Positions 16,189 to 29,497 of a stretch of DNA of 39,066 bases are shown piece by piece. The DNA is taken from the NCBI RefSeq assembly GCF_003428885.1, contig NZ_QQRU01000008.1:25248-64313 (forward strand), given 5' to 3'. Origin of the DNA: Streptococcus sp. LQJ-218 (GTDB lineage Bacteria; Bacillota; Bacilli; Lactobacillales; Streptococcaceae). Made by a program: the position numbers and the translations under genes. Numbering within the stretch: position 1 is the first letter of the stretch; every line of letters begins with the position of its first letter. The notes under the pieces were generated by a model. It saw only the letters and a list, made by a program, of their open reading frames with translations. It was not told the DNA's origin and did not search any database.

Positions 16189-17266
16189 AACAATTGGAAT
16201 TATCGGTGGCGGTCAGCTGGGTCAGATGATGGCCATTTCGTCTATCTACATGGGCCATAAGGTTATCGCGCTAGATCCTGCGGCGGATTGCCCAGCTTCT
16301 CGTGTGGCGGAAATCATCGTGGCGCCTTATAATGACGTGGATGCTCTGCGTCAGTTGGCGGAACGTTGCGATGTTCTGACTTATGAGTTTGAGAATGTTG
16401 ATGCTGACGGTTTGGATGCTGTTATCAAGGAGGGGCAACTCCCTCAAGGGACAGACCTACTTCGTATTTCTCAAAATCGGATCTTTGAAAAGGATTTTCT
16501 CTCAAACAAAGCTCAAGTCACTGTAGCACCCTACAAAGTCGTGACTTCTAGCCAAGACTTGGCAGATATTGATCTGTCGAAAAACTATGTCCTCAAGACG
16601 GCGACAGGTGGTTACGATGGGCATGGACAAAAGGTCATTCGTTCAGCAGAAGATTTGGAAGAAGCCTATGCGCTAGCCGATTCAGCCGACTGTGTTTTGG
16701 AAGAATTTGTCAACTTCGACCTTGAAATTTCTGTCATCGTGTCAGGCAACGGCAAGGAAGTGACAGTTTTCCCAGTTCAGGAAAATATCCACCGCAACAA
16801 TATCCTGTCTAAAACCATTGTGCCAGCCCGCATTTCAGAAAGTCTAGCTGAAAAAGCCAAAGCGATGGCAGTGCGAATCGCTGAACAGTTGAACCTGTCT
16901 GGAACCCTTTGTGTGGAAATGTTTGCGACAGCTGATGATATCATTGTCAACGAGATTGCCCCACGACCACACAACTCTGGGCACTACTCTATTGAAGCTT
17001 GCGACTTCTCCCAGTTTGATGCCCATATTCTGGGTGTTCTGGGGGCACCATTACCAGCTATCAAACTACATGCACCAGCAGTCATGCTCAATGTCCTCGG
17101 CCAGCATGTCGAAACTGCTGAAAAATATGTCACAGAAAATCCAAGCGCCCACCTCCACTTGTATGGTAAAATAGAAGCGAAGCACAATCGCAAAATGGGA
17201 CATGTGACTTTGTTTAGTGATGTGCCGGATAAGGTTGAGGAGTTTGGGGAAGGGATGGATTTTTAG
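16175..17266 (+). CDS. purK: N5-carboxyaminoimidazole ribonucleotide synthase
   Basis: PurK carboxylates AIR with bicarbonate and ATP to N5-CAIR, the substrate of PurE. The 363-aa ATP-grasp protein starts [20 protein letters not shown]. It carries [17 protein letters not shown] near residue 143, [18 protein letters not shown] near residue 176 and [24 protein letters not shown] near residue 260. Its start overlaps the purE end. The purE-encoded GCAGAGGAGT supplies the ribosome binding site. Confidence 0.96.
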   Translation: MSSSKTIGIIGGGQLGQMMAISSIYMGHKVIALDPAADCPASRVAEIIVAPYNDVDALRQLAERCDVLTYEFENVDADGLDAVIKEGQLPQGTDLLRISQNRIFEKDFLSNKAQVTVAPYKVVTSSQDLADIDLSKNYVLKTATGGYDGHGQKVIRSAEDLEEAYALADSADCVLEEFVNFDLEISVIVSGNGKEVTVFPVQENIHRNNILSKTIVPARISESLAEKAKAMAVRIAEQLNLSGTLCVEMFATADDIIVNEIAPRPHNSGHYSIEACDFSQFDAHILGVLGAPLPAIKLHAPAVMLNVLGQHVETAEKYVTENPSAHLHLYGKIEAKHNRKMGHVTLFSDVPDKVEEFGEGMDF

Positions 17267-17275
17267 AGGAGAGGT

Positions 17276-17953
17276 ATGCCATTAAAGTATTTTGAGATCA
17301 AAAACTTATTAAGAAGCCAGATAGGTTTAGTTGACTCCCTTACGGGAAAAGTTATGAAGTATGTATTATTGTATGGGATTTTATATGCGCTTTTTCTAAT
17401 TGGTAGAACTCAAGATCCAGATTCCTCAGGGGGACTTGTTGCTTTATTATTAATTATGGGAGTGCTTTATAGATTTAATTTTCTTTTTGAGAAAATTAAT
17501 ATTAAAAATTTAACGATAGCTTTTAGAAAAGGATATTTTTTAAATGACGAACATACGGAAATGTTAATTTCTGATATAGAATTATCGTTGAAAAAAATAA
17601 ATAGTTTTGCAAATTGGAGTTGTGGTATTTTAGCAACTATTTCAATATTTGTGACTACAACCTATCTTAATTTTTTTAAAGATTCTATTCCTAAAGAAGA
17701 ACTTTCAAAACTGTTAATTGATGAAAATGCTGGTTTGCAAAATGACTTGGTTGTTTTTTTAGCATTGTTGATGTTTCTGATAATTTTAGGATTACTAGGT
17801 TATTATCTTGCTGTTCAAGCCTTTACTTACGATATGCGATTTGTAAATACTATTTTAAAAAGCAGCCTTTACATTGATGAAGATGACATAATCATAGGTG
17901 GATTTTGGAAGAAGCTTGCGCACAGTTTAGATCATTTTATTTCGGGATTTTGA
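17276..17953 (+). CDS. Putative membrane protein of unknown function
   Basis: A 225-aa protein I do not recognise. Four hydrophobic stretches are visible: residues about 24-41, 52-68, 112-132 and 159-183. A charged loop follows the second (about 70-105), and the C-terminal tail includes YIDEDDIIIGG. It starts at 17276 behind GAGGAGAGG, 9 bp after purK, and so is probably co-transcribed with it. It is much more A+T-rich than purK, which suggests acquisition. It may belong with the other unknown membrane protein at 18718-19584; nothing in the sequence assigns a function. Confidence 0.7.
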   Translation: MPLKYFEIKNLLRSQIGLVDSLTGKVMKYVLLYGILYALFLIGRTQDPDSSGGLVALLLIMGVLYRFNFLFEKINIKNLTIAFRKGYFLNDEHTEMLISDIELSLKKINSFANWSCGILATISIFVTTTYLNFFKDSIPKEELSKLLIDENAGLQNDLVVFLALLMFLIILGLLGYYLAVQAFTYDMRFVNTILKSSLYIDEDDIIIGGFWKKLAHSLDHFISGF

Positions 17954-18122
17954 TAAGTAGACGATATGAAAGGTGATCAATTGCTTCCTCCTCCCCATTC
18001 CCTCCCCGTCAGAATCAGACCGCTGAAACTTCCCGACGATGTGTTTCTGTTTGCGGGAAACCTTTGGGATTTTCTCCCATATCATTTATGAAAATAATAT
18101 TTTTAAAAAAAGGAGACGATAG

Positions 18123-18708
18123 ATGAATTTGAAAACTTATGGGATTGAATCTCTGGCGACAGAGAAGTTGAAAACCGATGAGTTTTCGCAGTTGACAGCT
18201 GACACGGTTTCAGCTTTGATAACTTTTGCCAAGGAGCACAAGCAGGAGTACTTGCTCACGACTCACGCTAGCCGTCTGGAAACGGCTTAGGCTAATTATC
18301 AGAGCGCGCCAAAGGGCAAAGCAGCATCGGCTGTGGTCAAGGACTTGGACGAGGTCGACCAAAAGCGTGACAATGCCTACCAAACGCTGGTCAATTTTGT
18401 AAAAGCCTACGCTCATGTTGACGGACAGGCGGTGGAGGCAGCCTACACCAAGCTGCGCAAAGCAAATTCGTTGCGGTTTATAAAGCCCGCCTCAGCGAGC
18501 AAGCCAATACAAGATTGGCCAAAGCAAGCAACAAAAACAAACCCTGCAAGCCGCTTACGACTACATCATTGACCTAGTCGCCGTCCTATCCCACGGCCAA
18601 CCCGAACACTAAGACTACCAAAATCTCAAAGCCCAACTCAACACCATCAGGAAGAGATATAGGGCTAGTGGGAAGAAGAAAGTTACAAAACCAGAGGGTG
18701 AGAGTTGA
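18123..18708 (+). pseudogene. Decayed DUF6261-like gene
   Basis: The reading starts MNLKTYGIESLATEKLKTD at 18123 behind AAAGGAGA. A TAG at 18288 interrupts it after 55 codons, and it continues in frame (ANYQSAPKGKAASAVVK to YTKLRKAN). It then switches frame near 18460 (SKFVAVYKARLSEQANTRLAK). It switches again near 18535 (QTLQAAYDYIIDLVAVLSHGQ), with another stop at 18610, and ends at a TGA at 18706. At least two stops and two frameshifts make it non-functional. The middle also looks shortened. The helical sequence resembles the streptococcal DUF6261 family from memory; that family name is tentative. The 169 bp upstream hold only a C-rich tract without a gene. Confidence 0.7.
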
Positions 18709-18717
18709 GGAGGAAGT

Positions 18718-19584
18718 TTGAAAAAAGTAATTTACTTAATTACAGCCGTAATTACACTTTTATTAATAATATTGAGCTGTTCTTATTGGAATAGCATTGT
18801 TAATAACTTTGAAACTAAACCAGGTGATTACCTTATCCAATTACTGTGTATGTTGATTCCTGTATTAATATCATTATTTCTTTTTCATGTCGAGAGTTTG
18901 GAAAGGAAAGACGATCTGATTTTGCAAGAGCAACGTTTAGATAAACAAGAAGAAAATCAGAAACAAATGCAAGAAACTTTTGTAGAAATTACAAACATTT
19001 TAGATGCACAGAATACAAAACAAGAAAAGATGGGGGAATCTCTAGAAAAAACAGCGCTTGAGTTAAGACGAATAAGATTACCGAAGGGATTAGAATTTTT
19101 ATATGAAAATATTGATCGTATTGAGGAATATATTCAGAGTGACTCAAGGGTTCAAAACACAATGAATGTCGTTGCTAGACATTATGCTATGGGAGAATTG
19201 CTAGAAAAGTGGAGGGAAATAGAGCTTGAGGAAGTTCCGCTAAAAATTAGAAGAGAGTTTGGAAACGCAAGATACTTTTTTGAAGATTATTCAAAATTAC
19301 TATTTATTTCATATAATTTTTTGGTATCTCAAGAGAAAGATTTAGAAAAGAAAAATATTTTTGCTATTGGTTTTAATGCTTCAATTAGAATTGTAGACAT
19401 GATTGCGATGGCATCAGAAAAATTAAATAGTCTACCTGATGAGAATCGGAAAGATATCAGTAAGGAAGATAGTCAATTACTATCTATTTATTATAACGAT
19501 AGTAAAGAAAAAACTGTTGAAGCACTTGAAAAAAGAATTGAAAATTTTCATTCTAACCTGTTCAAGATGAAAGAAATGCTTTAA
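18718..19584 (+). CDS. Membrane-anchored coiled-coil protein of unknown function
   Basis: A 288-aa protein with a TTG start at 18718 behind GAGGAGG. Two hydrophobic segments, residues about 4-24 and 39-56, are followed by a Gln/Glu/Lys-rich coiled coil at about 60-115 ([19 protein letters not shown]). A soluble helical domain follows from about 120 to the end. No catalytic motif is evident. It lies 11 bp before purB and shares the A+T-rich look of the gene at 17276. A signalling, scaffold or defence role is possible but unsupported. Confidence 0.65.
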   Translation: MKKVIYLITAVITLLLIILSCSYWNSIVNNFETKPGDYLIQLLCMLIPVLISLFLFHVESLERKDDLILQEQRLDKQEENQKQMQETFVEITNILDAQNTKQEKMGESLEKTALELRRIRLPKGLEFLYENIDRIEEYIQSDSRVQNTMNVVARHYAMGELLEKWREIELEEVPLKIRREFGNARYFFEDYSKLLFISYNFLVSQEKDLEKKNIFAIGFNASIRIVDMIAMASEKLNSLPDENRKDISKEDSQLLSIYYNDSKEKTVEALEKRIENFHSNLFKMKEML

Positions 19585-19595
19585 AGGAGAAAAAA

Positions 19596-20894
19596 ATGAT
19601 CAACCGTTACTCTCGCCCTGAGATGGCGAATATTTGGAGTGAAGAAAATAAATACCGTGCTTGGCTTGAGGTGGAAATCTTGGCTGATGAGGCATGGGCT
19701 GAGTTGGGGGAAATCCCTAAGGAAGATGTGGCTTTGATTCGCGAAAAGGCGGACTTTGACATCGATCGTATTTTAGAGATTGAGCAGGAGACGCGCCACG
19801 ACGTGGTGGCTTTCACGCGTGCGGTTTCTGAGACTCTTGGTGAAGAGCGCAAGTGGGTCCACTATGGTTTGACTTCTACCGACGTGGTGGATACGGCCTA
19901 TGGTTACCTTTACAAGCAGGCCAACGACATCATCCGTCGTGACCTTGAAAACTTCACCAACATCATCGCTGATAAGGCTAAGGAACACAAGTTTACCATT
20001 ATGATGGGTCGTACCCACGGTGTGCATGCGGAGCCTACAACTTTTGGTCTTAAATTGGCGACTTGGTACAGCGAAATGAAGCGCAACATCGAGCGTTTCG
20101 AGCATGCGGCTGCTGGTGTGGAAGCTGGTAAGATTTCTGGTGCGGTTGGTAACTTTGCCAACATCCCACCATTCGTTGAAAAATATGTCTGCGACAAATT
20201 GGGCATCCGTGCTCAAGAAATCTCTACACAGGTGCTTCCTCGTGATCTTCACGCTGAGTACTTTGCGGTTATTGCCAGCATCGCAACTTCTATCGAACGT
20301 ATGGCAACGGAGATTCGCGGTCTTCAAAAATCAGAACAACGTGAAGTGGAAGAGTTCTTTGCCAAAGGTCAAAAAGGCTCTTCAGCAATGCCTCATAAAC
20401 GTAACCCTATCGGTTCTGAAAATATGACTGGTTTGGCGCGTGTTATCCGTGGTCACATGATTACGGCCTATGAGAATATTGCTCTCTGGCATGAACGAGA
20501 CATTTCCCATTCATCAGCTGAGCGTATCATCACACCAGATACGACTATTTTGATTGACTATATGCTCAACCGTTTCGGAAACATTGTTAAGAACTTGACA
20601 GTCTTCCCAGAAAACATGATTCGCAACATGAACTCGACATTTGGTTTGATTTTCAGTCAACGCGCTATGTTGACATTGATTGAAAAAGGCATGACCCGTG
20701 AGCAAGCTTATGACCTGGTACAACCAAAAACAGCCTACTCTTGGGACAACCAAGTAGACTTTAAACCACTTCTTGAGGCAGACCCAGAAGTAACATCACG
20801 CCTGACACAAGAGGAAATCGATGAAATCTTCAACCCTCTTTATTACACTAAACGGGTGGATGACATCTTTGAACGTCTTGGACTAGGTGATTAA
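19596..20894 (+). CDS. purB: Adenylosuccinate lyase
   Basis: PurB cleaves SAICAR to AICAR, and adenylosuccinate to AMP. The 432-aa protein starts [14 protein letters not shown]. It has [16 protein letters not shown] near residue 137 and the fumarase-superfamily signature [11 protein letters not shown] at about 261-271, with the catalytic serine loop. The ATG at 19596 follows AAAGGAG. A strong terminator follows, so this is the end of the pur cluster. Confidence 0.97.
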   Translation: MINRYSRPEMANIWSEENKYRAWLEVEILADEAWAELGEIPKEDVALIREKADFDIDRILEIEQETRHDVVAFTRAVSETLGEERKWVHYGLTSTDVVDTAYGYLYKQANDIIRRDLENFTNIIADKAKEHKFTIMMGRTHGVHAEPTTFGLKLATWYSEMKRNIERFEHAAAGVEAGKISGAVGNFANIPPFVEKYVCDKLGIRAQEISTQVLPRDLHAEYFAVIASIATSIERMATEIRGLQKSEQREVEEFFAKGQKGSSAMPHKRNPIGSENMTGLARVIRGHMITAYENIALWHERDISHSSAERIITPDTTILIDYMLNRFGNIVKNLTVFPENMIRNMNSTFGLIFSQRAMLTLIEKGMTREQAYDLVQPKTAYSWDNQVDFKPLLEADPEVTSRLTQEEIDEIFNPLYYTKRVDDIFERLGLGD

Positions 20895-20897
20895 TTA

Positions 20898-20938
20898 AAA
20901 AAATAAACAGCGAGCTTCAATCTCGCTGTTTATTTTTT
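20898..20938. terminator. Bidirectional terminator between purB and strH
   Basis: A perfect 17-bp stem (20898-20914 with 20922-20938, loop CTTCAAT) has a GC-rich AACAGCGAG core and A/T runs on both sides. It can end both the rightward purB and the leftward strH transcripts. Confidence 0.9.
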
Positions 20939-20949
20939 ATCGAAAAGAT

Positions 20950-25037
<4,088 letters not shown>

Positions 25038-25189
25038 GAGGAGATGATAAAAAACTATAATAAGTATAAAAAAATATAAAATTAAAGCTTAAGCTTTCAG
25101 ATTGGTTAGAAAATAAACATATATATATTTAGTATAATTTTTTTAGTCTTATTTCTATAAAATACTCTACAAACTATAGAATCTACTAC

Positions 25190-25210
25190 AAAAGGTAAGC
25201 GCTACCTTTT
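25190..25210. promoter_or_regulatory. Palindrome with cre-like core between bgaR and strH
   Basis: AAAAGGTA and TACCTTTT form an 8-bp inverted repeat around AGCGC. The inner 14 bp at 25194-25207 match 13 of 14 positions of TGWAARCGYTWNCW (G instead of the first T). On the + strand it is followed by T and by TGGTATAAT at 25216-25224, a possible rightward extended -10 that would give RNA antisense to the bgaR 3' end. The 25038-25189 stretch is A+T-rich and shows nothing else. Function uncertain. Confidence 0.4.
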
Positions 25211-25234
25211 TGGTATGGTATAATAAGCATAGAA

Positions 25235-25262
25235 AAAGCCCAAGCGATTAGGCTTAGGCTTT
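25235..25262 (-). terminator. bgaR terminator
   Basis: Leftward, the stem AAAGCC-AAGC/GCTT-GGGCTTT (10 bp, one mismatch) is followed by TTC, giving GGGCTTTTTC. It starts 4 bp beyond the bgaR stop. Confidence 0.7.
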
Positions 25263-25266
25263 CTTC

Positions 25267-25983
25267 TTAGTGATCACGGTCACATGAAATGAATTTGATT
25301 TTGTAGTAATCTGCTCGTTTATATGTTTCGCTGTAAGCGAGAACTTGACCAGTAGACTCTAGTTTAGTAGTCTTGGTTTGTAAAACGGTTGGGAATTGTT
25401 CATCGACTCCGAGGACTGAAGCCGCATGTTCTGGGGTTGGAAATTCTATTTCATTGATTTCTTCAAAATGTTCATCATTCATGTGAATGTGGTAATCCAA
25501 TTTGAAACGGTTATAGATAGAGCTATAATATTCAAGATTTGGATAATTTGCGTTGATGTATTGTTCTGGAATGTAAGATGTATGGTAGATGTACACAACA
25601 CCATCAGTTTCGCGTACGCGTTCAATTTTGTAGTAGAACTGATCTCCGCGTAGTCCAAGTTTTTCTAAGTAGCTTAGTTTATTTCCACGCTCGATAGAAA
25701 GGACGGTCACTTTATCATCTTTAGTTTCAAAAACTTCTACATCTGAAAACTCTACGAGTTTGTGTTTGCGTGCGCGTGAAACGAATGTCCCCTTTCCTTG
25801 TTGGCGGACAATATAGCCATCCTTGGCAAGGTCGTTTAAGGCGCGGACAACTGTGATAGAACTTACATCATACATTGCAATCAATTCAGCTTCAGTGTAG
25901 AATTTATCTCCACTAGCAAATTGACCAGAAATGATTTTGTTCTTTAACTCATCTTTAATATATTGATACTTTGGAATTGCCAT
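25267..25983 (-). CDS. bgaR: GntR/UTRA-family regulator of the bgaC operon
   Basis: A 238-aa regulator. I chose the ATG at 25983 (MAIPKYQYIKDELK) behind CGAGGTG; an in-frame start at 26025 lies upstream of the predicted transcription start. The GntR winged helix spans residues about 5-70 (AELIAMYDVSSITVVRALNDLAKDGYIVRQQGKGTFV). A UTRA ligand-binding domain follows (about 85-235). The gene is divergent from bgaC. In pneumococcus BgaR is reported as the repressor of bgaC; the ligand is probably a phosphorylated sugar taken up by the neighbouring PTS. Confidence 0.88.
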   Translation of the reverse strand: MAIPKYQYIKDELKNKIISGQFASGDKFYTEAELIAMYDVSSITVVRALNDLAKDGYIVRQQGKGTFVSRARKHKLVEFSDVEVFETKDDKVTVLSIERGNKLSYLEKLGLRGDQFYYKIERVRETDGVVYIYHTSYIPEQYINANYPNLEYYSSIYNRFKLDYHIHMNDEHFEEINEIEFPTPEHAASVLGVDEQFPTVLQTKTTKLESTGQVLAYSETYKRADYYKIKFISCDRDH

Positions 25984-26015
25984 ATTTTCACCTCGAATCT
26001 CTTTCTCCATCCTCG

Positions 26016-26024
26016 ATTCTACCA
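26016..26024 (-). promoter_or_regulatory. bgaR promoter (extended -10)
   Basis: Leftward TGGTAGAAT (26024-26016) is an extended -10 identical to that of purC. It places transcription start near 26008, about 25 nt before the ATG at 25983. Confidence 0.6.
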
Positions 26025-26080
26025 CAAATGTAAAGAAAATAGTAGCATTTAGGCAGAAAAATTAAAATAATAGGTTAAAA

Positions 26081-26092
26081 ATATTATAATAT
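26081..26092. promoter_or_regulatory. Candidate operator palindrome in the bgaR-bgaC gap
   Basis: ATATTATAATAT is a perfect 12-bp palindrome. Its first 11 bases recur at 26257-26267, at the predicted bgaC transcription start. The pair could be sites for BgaR, but A+T-rich sequence produces such matches easily. The rest of the 320-bp divergent region holds only the promoters and the cre-like site. Confidence 0.3.
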
Positions 26093-26225
26093 GTGTAAAA
26101 AATCCATTTTATAATTGGATAACTCTCTGTATTTTTAAAATAGCCACTTTCATGCGAACTTTTGATAATTTCGGTAAAAGCTAAGTAAAAAAATGGAAAA
26201 ATTTTAAAGAATCTTCCAAAACCTA

Positions 26226-26254
26226 TTGACAAATGCAAAAAATTTGATTATATT
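26226..26254 (+). promoter_or_regulatory. bgaC operon promoter
   Basis: A perfect -35 TTGACA (26226-26231) and the -10 TATATT (26249-26254) are 17 bp apart. Transcription should start near 26261. Confidence 0.8.
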
Positions 26255-26269
26255 TAATATTATAATAAA

Positions 26270-26283
26270 TGAAAGCGCAAACT
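26270..26283 (+). promoter_or_regulatory. cre-like site downstream of the bgaC promoter
   Basis: TGAAAGCGCAAACT matches 12 of 14 positions of TGWAANCGNTNWCA. It lies about 10-23 bp after the predicted start, as does the cre at strH, so CcpA control of the bgaC operon is likely. Confidence 0.6.
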
Positions 26284-26304
26284 TAGTTAGTCAGAGGTAA
26301 AAAA

Positions 26305-28092
26305 ATGACAAGGTTTAAAATTGAGGACGATTTCTATTTAGATGGAAAACCGTTCAAGATTTTGTCCGGAGCCATTCATTATTTTAGAATTCCAGCAGAG
26401 GATTGGTATCATTCGCTCTACAACTTAAAGGCGCTTGGCTTTAATACAGTCGAGACTTACGTTGCATGGAATTTACACGAGCCTGTTGAAGGGGAGTTTA
26501 ATTTTGAAGGTGATCTGGATTTAGAGAAATTTCTCCAAATAGCGCAGGACTTGGGTCTCTACGCAATTGTGCGTCCGTCTCCTTTTATCTGTGCGGAATG
26601 GGAATTTGGTGGTTTACCAGCTTGGCTCTTGACCAAGAACATGCGAATTCGCTCATCTGATCCAGCATATATCGAGGTAGTTGGTCATTACTATGATCAA
26701 TTATTGCCAAGACTGGTGCCTCATCTGTTGGACAATGGCGGAAATATTCTCATGATGCAAGTCGAGAACGAATACGGTTCTTACGGAGAGGATAAATCTT
26801 ACCTAAAAGCGATTCGAAAATTGATGGAAGATCGTGGAATTGATTGTCCACTCTTTACTTCAGATGGCCCATGGCGAGCTACTTTGAAAGCTGGAACCTT
26901 AATCGAAGATGACCTCTTTGTAACAGGAAACTTTGGTTCTAAGGCGCCTTACAACTTTTCACAGATGCAGGAATTCTTTGATGAACATGGTAAGAAATGG
27001 CCACTCATGTGTATGGAGTTTTGGGATGGTTGGTTCAATCGTTGGAAAGAACCGATTATCACACGGGATCCGGAAGAGTTAGCAGAAGCTGTTCGAGAGG
27101 TATTGGAGCAAGGCTCCATCAATCTTTACATGTTCCACGGTGGTACAAACTTTGGCTTCATGAATGGTTGCTCGGCTCGAGGGACTTTGGACCTGCCACA
27201 GGTTACATCTTATGATTACGATGCCCTTCTGGATGAAGAAGGAAATCCAACTGCCAAATATTTGGCAGTCAAGAAGATGATGGCAACCTATTTCCCAGAG
27301 TATCCGCAGTTGGAACCACTCTACAAAGAGAGTATGGAGTTGGATGCTATTCCACTAGTTGAAAAAGTTTCCTTGTTTGAAACCTTGGATAGCTTGTCAA
27401 GTCCAGTAGAAAGTCTCTATCCTAAAAAAATGGAGGAGTTGGGACAAAGCTATGGCTATCTACTCTATCGAACAGAAACAAACTGGGATGCAGAAGAAGA
27501 AAGACTTCGTATCATTGACGGTCGAGATAGAGCTCAGCTTTATGTCGATGGTCAGTGGGTCGAAACCCAATATCAGACAGAGATTGGGGAAGATATTTTT
27601 TATCAAGGCAAAAAGAAAGCGCTATCTATGTTAGATATCTTGGTAGAAAATATGGGGCGTGTCAACTATGGACACAAGTTCTTAGCGGATACGCAACGTA
27701 AGGGAATTCGGACAGGGGTTTGTAAGGATTTGCACTTCTTACTAAACTGGAAACACTATCCACTCCCACTAGATAATCCAGAGAAAATTGATTTTTCAAA
27801 AGGATGGACAGAAGGACAACCAGCCTTTTACGCTTATGACTTTACAGTCCAAGAGCCAAAAGATACTTACCTAGACTTGTCTGAGTTTGGTAAGGGAGTT
27901 GCCTTTGTCAACGGGCGTCACCTAGGACGTTTTTGGAACGTCGGCCCAACCCTCTCGCTTTATATTCCTCATAGTTATCTCAAAGAAGGCGATAACCGCA
28001 TCATTATCTTTGAAACAGAAGGTGAATATAAAGAAGAGATTCATTTAACTCGTAAACCTATACTAAAACATATAAAGGGGGAAAACTTATGA
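26305..28092 (+). CDS. bgaC: Glycoside hydrolase family 35 beta-galactosidase
   Basis: A 595-aa GH35 enzyme. In pneumococcus BgaC cleaves beta-1,3-linked galactose from Gal-GlcNAc units. The catalytic acid/base is Glu156 in QVENEYGSYG, and the nucleophile is Glu238 in CMEFWDGWFNRW. The N-terminal TIM barrel starts at once (FKILSGAIHYFRIPAEDWYHSL); jelly-roll domains follow from about residue 330 and include the closing KGVAFVNGRHLGRFWNVGP. There is no signal peptide or LPxTG motif, so it probably acts on sugars taken up by the PTS encoded next, although surface exposure has been reported for the pneumococcal enzyme. It overlaps the PTS IIB gene by 4 bp. Confidence 0.95.
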   Translation: MTRFKIEDDFYLDGKPFKILSGAIHYFRIPAEDWYHSLYNLKALGFNTVETYVAWNLHEPVEGEFNFEGDLDLEKFLQIAQDLGLYAIVRPSPFICAEWEFGGLPAWLLTKNMRIRSSDPAYIEVVGHYYDQLLPRLVPHLLDNGGNILMMQVENEYGSYGEDKSYLKAIRKLMEDRGIDCPLFTSDGPWRATLKAGTLIEDDLFVTGNFGSKAPYNFSQMQEFFDEHGKKWPLMCMEFWDGWFNRWKEPIITRDPEELAEAVREVLEQGSINLYMFHGGTNFGFMNGCSARGTLDLPQVTSYDYDALLDEEGNPTAKYLAVKKMMATYFPEYPQLEPLYKESMELDAIPLVEKVSLFETLDSLSSPVESLYPKKMEELGQSYGYLLYRTETNWDAEEERLRIIDGRDRAQLYVDGQWVETQYQTEIGEDIFYQGKKKALSMLDILVENMGRVNYGHKFLADTQRKGIRTGVCKDLHFLLNWKHYPLPLDNPEKIDFSKGWTEGQPAFYAYDFTVQEPKDTYLDLSEFGKGVAFVNGRHLGRFWNVGPTLSLYIPHSYLKEGDNRIIIFETEGEYKEEIHLTRKPILKHIKGENL

Positions 28093-28565
28093 CAATTGTA
28101 GGATGCCGTATCGATGGACGTTTGATCCACGGACAAGTAGCCAATCTATGGGCTGGAAAACTAAATGTTTCACGTATTATGGTTGTAGATGACGAAGTTG
28201 TCAACAACGACGTTGAAAAGAGTGGTTTGAAACTAGCGACACCACCAGGTGTAAAATTGAGTATTTTGCCAATTGAAAAAGCGGCAGCCAATATTCTTGC
28301 TGGTAAATACGATAGCCAACGTCTCTTTATCGTTGCTCGTAAACCAGACCGCTTCCTTGGTTTGGTCGAAGCAGGTGTACCACTTGAAACCCTCAATGTT
28401 GGGAATATGTCTCAAACACCAGAAACTCGTGCCATCACACGTTCTATCAACGTAGTGGACAAGGATGTGGAAGACTTCCGCAAATTGGCCGAAAAAGGGG
28501 TTAAACTTACTGCTCAAATGGTTCCAAATGATCCAATTTCAGACTTTTTGAGCTTATTAAAATAG
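28089..28565 (+). CDS. gadV: PTS enzyme IIB, mannose/galactosamine family
   Basis: A 158-aa cytoplasmic IIB of the mannose-type (AGA/man) PTS. The phosphorylated residue is His14 in GRLIHGQVANLW. The protein transfers phosphate from IIA to sugar passing through IIC-IID. The start overlaps the bgaC stop (ATGA), so the glycosidase and transporter are co-expressed. The symbol follows the name I recall for the pneumococcal operon and is less certain than the function. Confidence 0.93.
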   Translation: MTIVGCRIDGRLIHGQVANLWAGKLNVSRIMVVDDEVVNNDVEKSGLKLATPPGVKLSILPIEKAAANILAGKYDSQRLFIVARKPDRFLGLVEAGVPLETLNVGNMSQTPETRAITRSINVVDKDVEDFRKLAEKGVKLTAQMVPNDPISDFLSLLK

Positions 28566-28591
28566 GAAAAAATTTTTAGGAGGTCATTGTT

Positions 28592-29497
28592 ATGATACAA
28601 TGGTGGCAAATTTTACTTCTCACTTTGTACTCAGCTTATCAAATCTGTGATGAGTTGACGATCGTTTCATCTGCAGGCTCCCCTGTATTTGCTGGTTTCA
28701 TTACTGGTTTAATTATGGGAGATGTGACTACTGGTCTGCTTATCGGTGGTAACTTGCAACTGTTCGTTCTTGGGGTTGGTACCTTCGGTGGTGCTTCTCG
28801 TATCGACGCAACTTCTGGTGCGGTTCTTGCGACAGCCTTCTCTGTTTCACAAGGAATTGATACAGCCCTTGCGATTACAACAATCGCTGTACCAGTAGCA
28901 ACTCTCTTGACTTACTTCGACGTTCTTGGTCGTATGACTACTACCTTCTTTGCTCACCGTATTGATGCTGCAATCGAACGCTTTGACTACAAAGGTATTG
29001 AACGCAACTACTTACTTGGTGCGATTCCTTGGGCTTTATCTCGTGCCCTTCCAGTCTTCTTCGCGCTTGCCTTTGGTGGTGCCTTCGTACAACATGTAGT
29101 AGACTTTGTTAAGGAATACCAATGGGTTGCAGATGGTTTGAAACTTGCAGGACTTATGCTTCCAGGTCTTGGATTTGCAATCTTACTTCGTTACCTTCCA
29201 GTTAAACGTAACCTTCACTACCTTGCTATGGGATTTGGTTTGACAGCTATGTTGACTGTTCTTTACTCATATGTAACAGGTCTTGGTGGCGCTGTTGCTG
29301 GTATTGTAGGCACTCTTCCTGCTGATGTTGCTGAAAAAATTGGTTTCGTGAACAACTTCAAAGGTTTGTCTATGATCGGTATCTCTATCGTAGGGATCTT
29401 CCTTGCAGTGCTTCACTTCAAAAATAGCCAAAAAGTAGCTGTAGCAGCACCTTCTACACCATCAGAAAGTGGGGAAATTGAAGATGACGAATTCTAA
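28592..29497 (+). CDS. gadW: PTS enzyme IIC, mannose/galactosamine family
   Basis: A 301-aa integral membrane IIC. Multiple hydrophobic helices are visible, beginning WWQILLLTLYSAYQICDEL. The conserved SPVFAGFITGLIMGDVTTGLLIGG is near residue 30, followed by LGVGTFGGASRIDATSGAVLAT. The acidic tail SGEIEDDEF overlaps the IID start by 14 bp. The ATG follows TAGGAGG. With IID it forms the channel for the sugar. Confidence 0.93.
   Translation: MIQWWQILLLTLYSAYQICDELTIVSSAGSPVFAGFITGLIMGDVTTGLLIGGNLQLFVLGVGTFGGASRIDATSGAVLATAFSVSQGIDTALAITTIAVPVATLLTYFDVLGRMTTTFFAHRIDAAIERFDYKGIERNYLLGAIPWALSRALPVFFALAFGGAFVQHVVDFVKEYQWVADGLKLAGLMLPGLGFAILLRYLPVKRNLHYLAMGFGLTAMLTVLYSYVTGLGGAVAGIVGTLPADVAEKIGFVNNFKGLSMIGISIVGIFLAVLHFKNSQKVAVAAPSTPSESGEIEDDEF

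Noticed and set aside
25219..25262. A short sRNA from the rightward TGGTATAAT to the hairpin at 25235-25262.
   Set aside because: The transcript would be only about 30 nt and the hairpin is better explained as the bgaR terminator.
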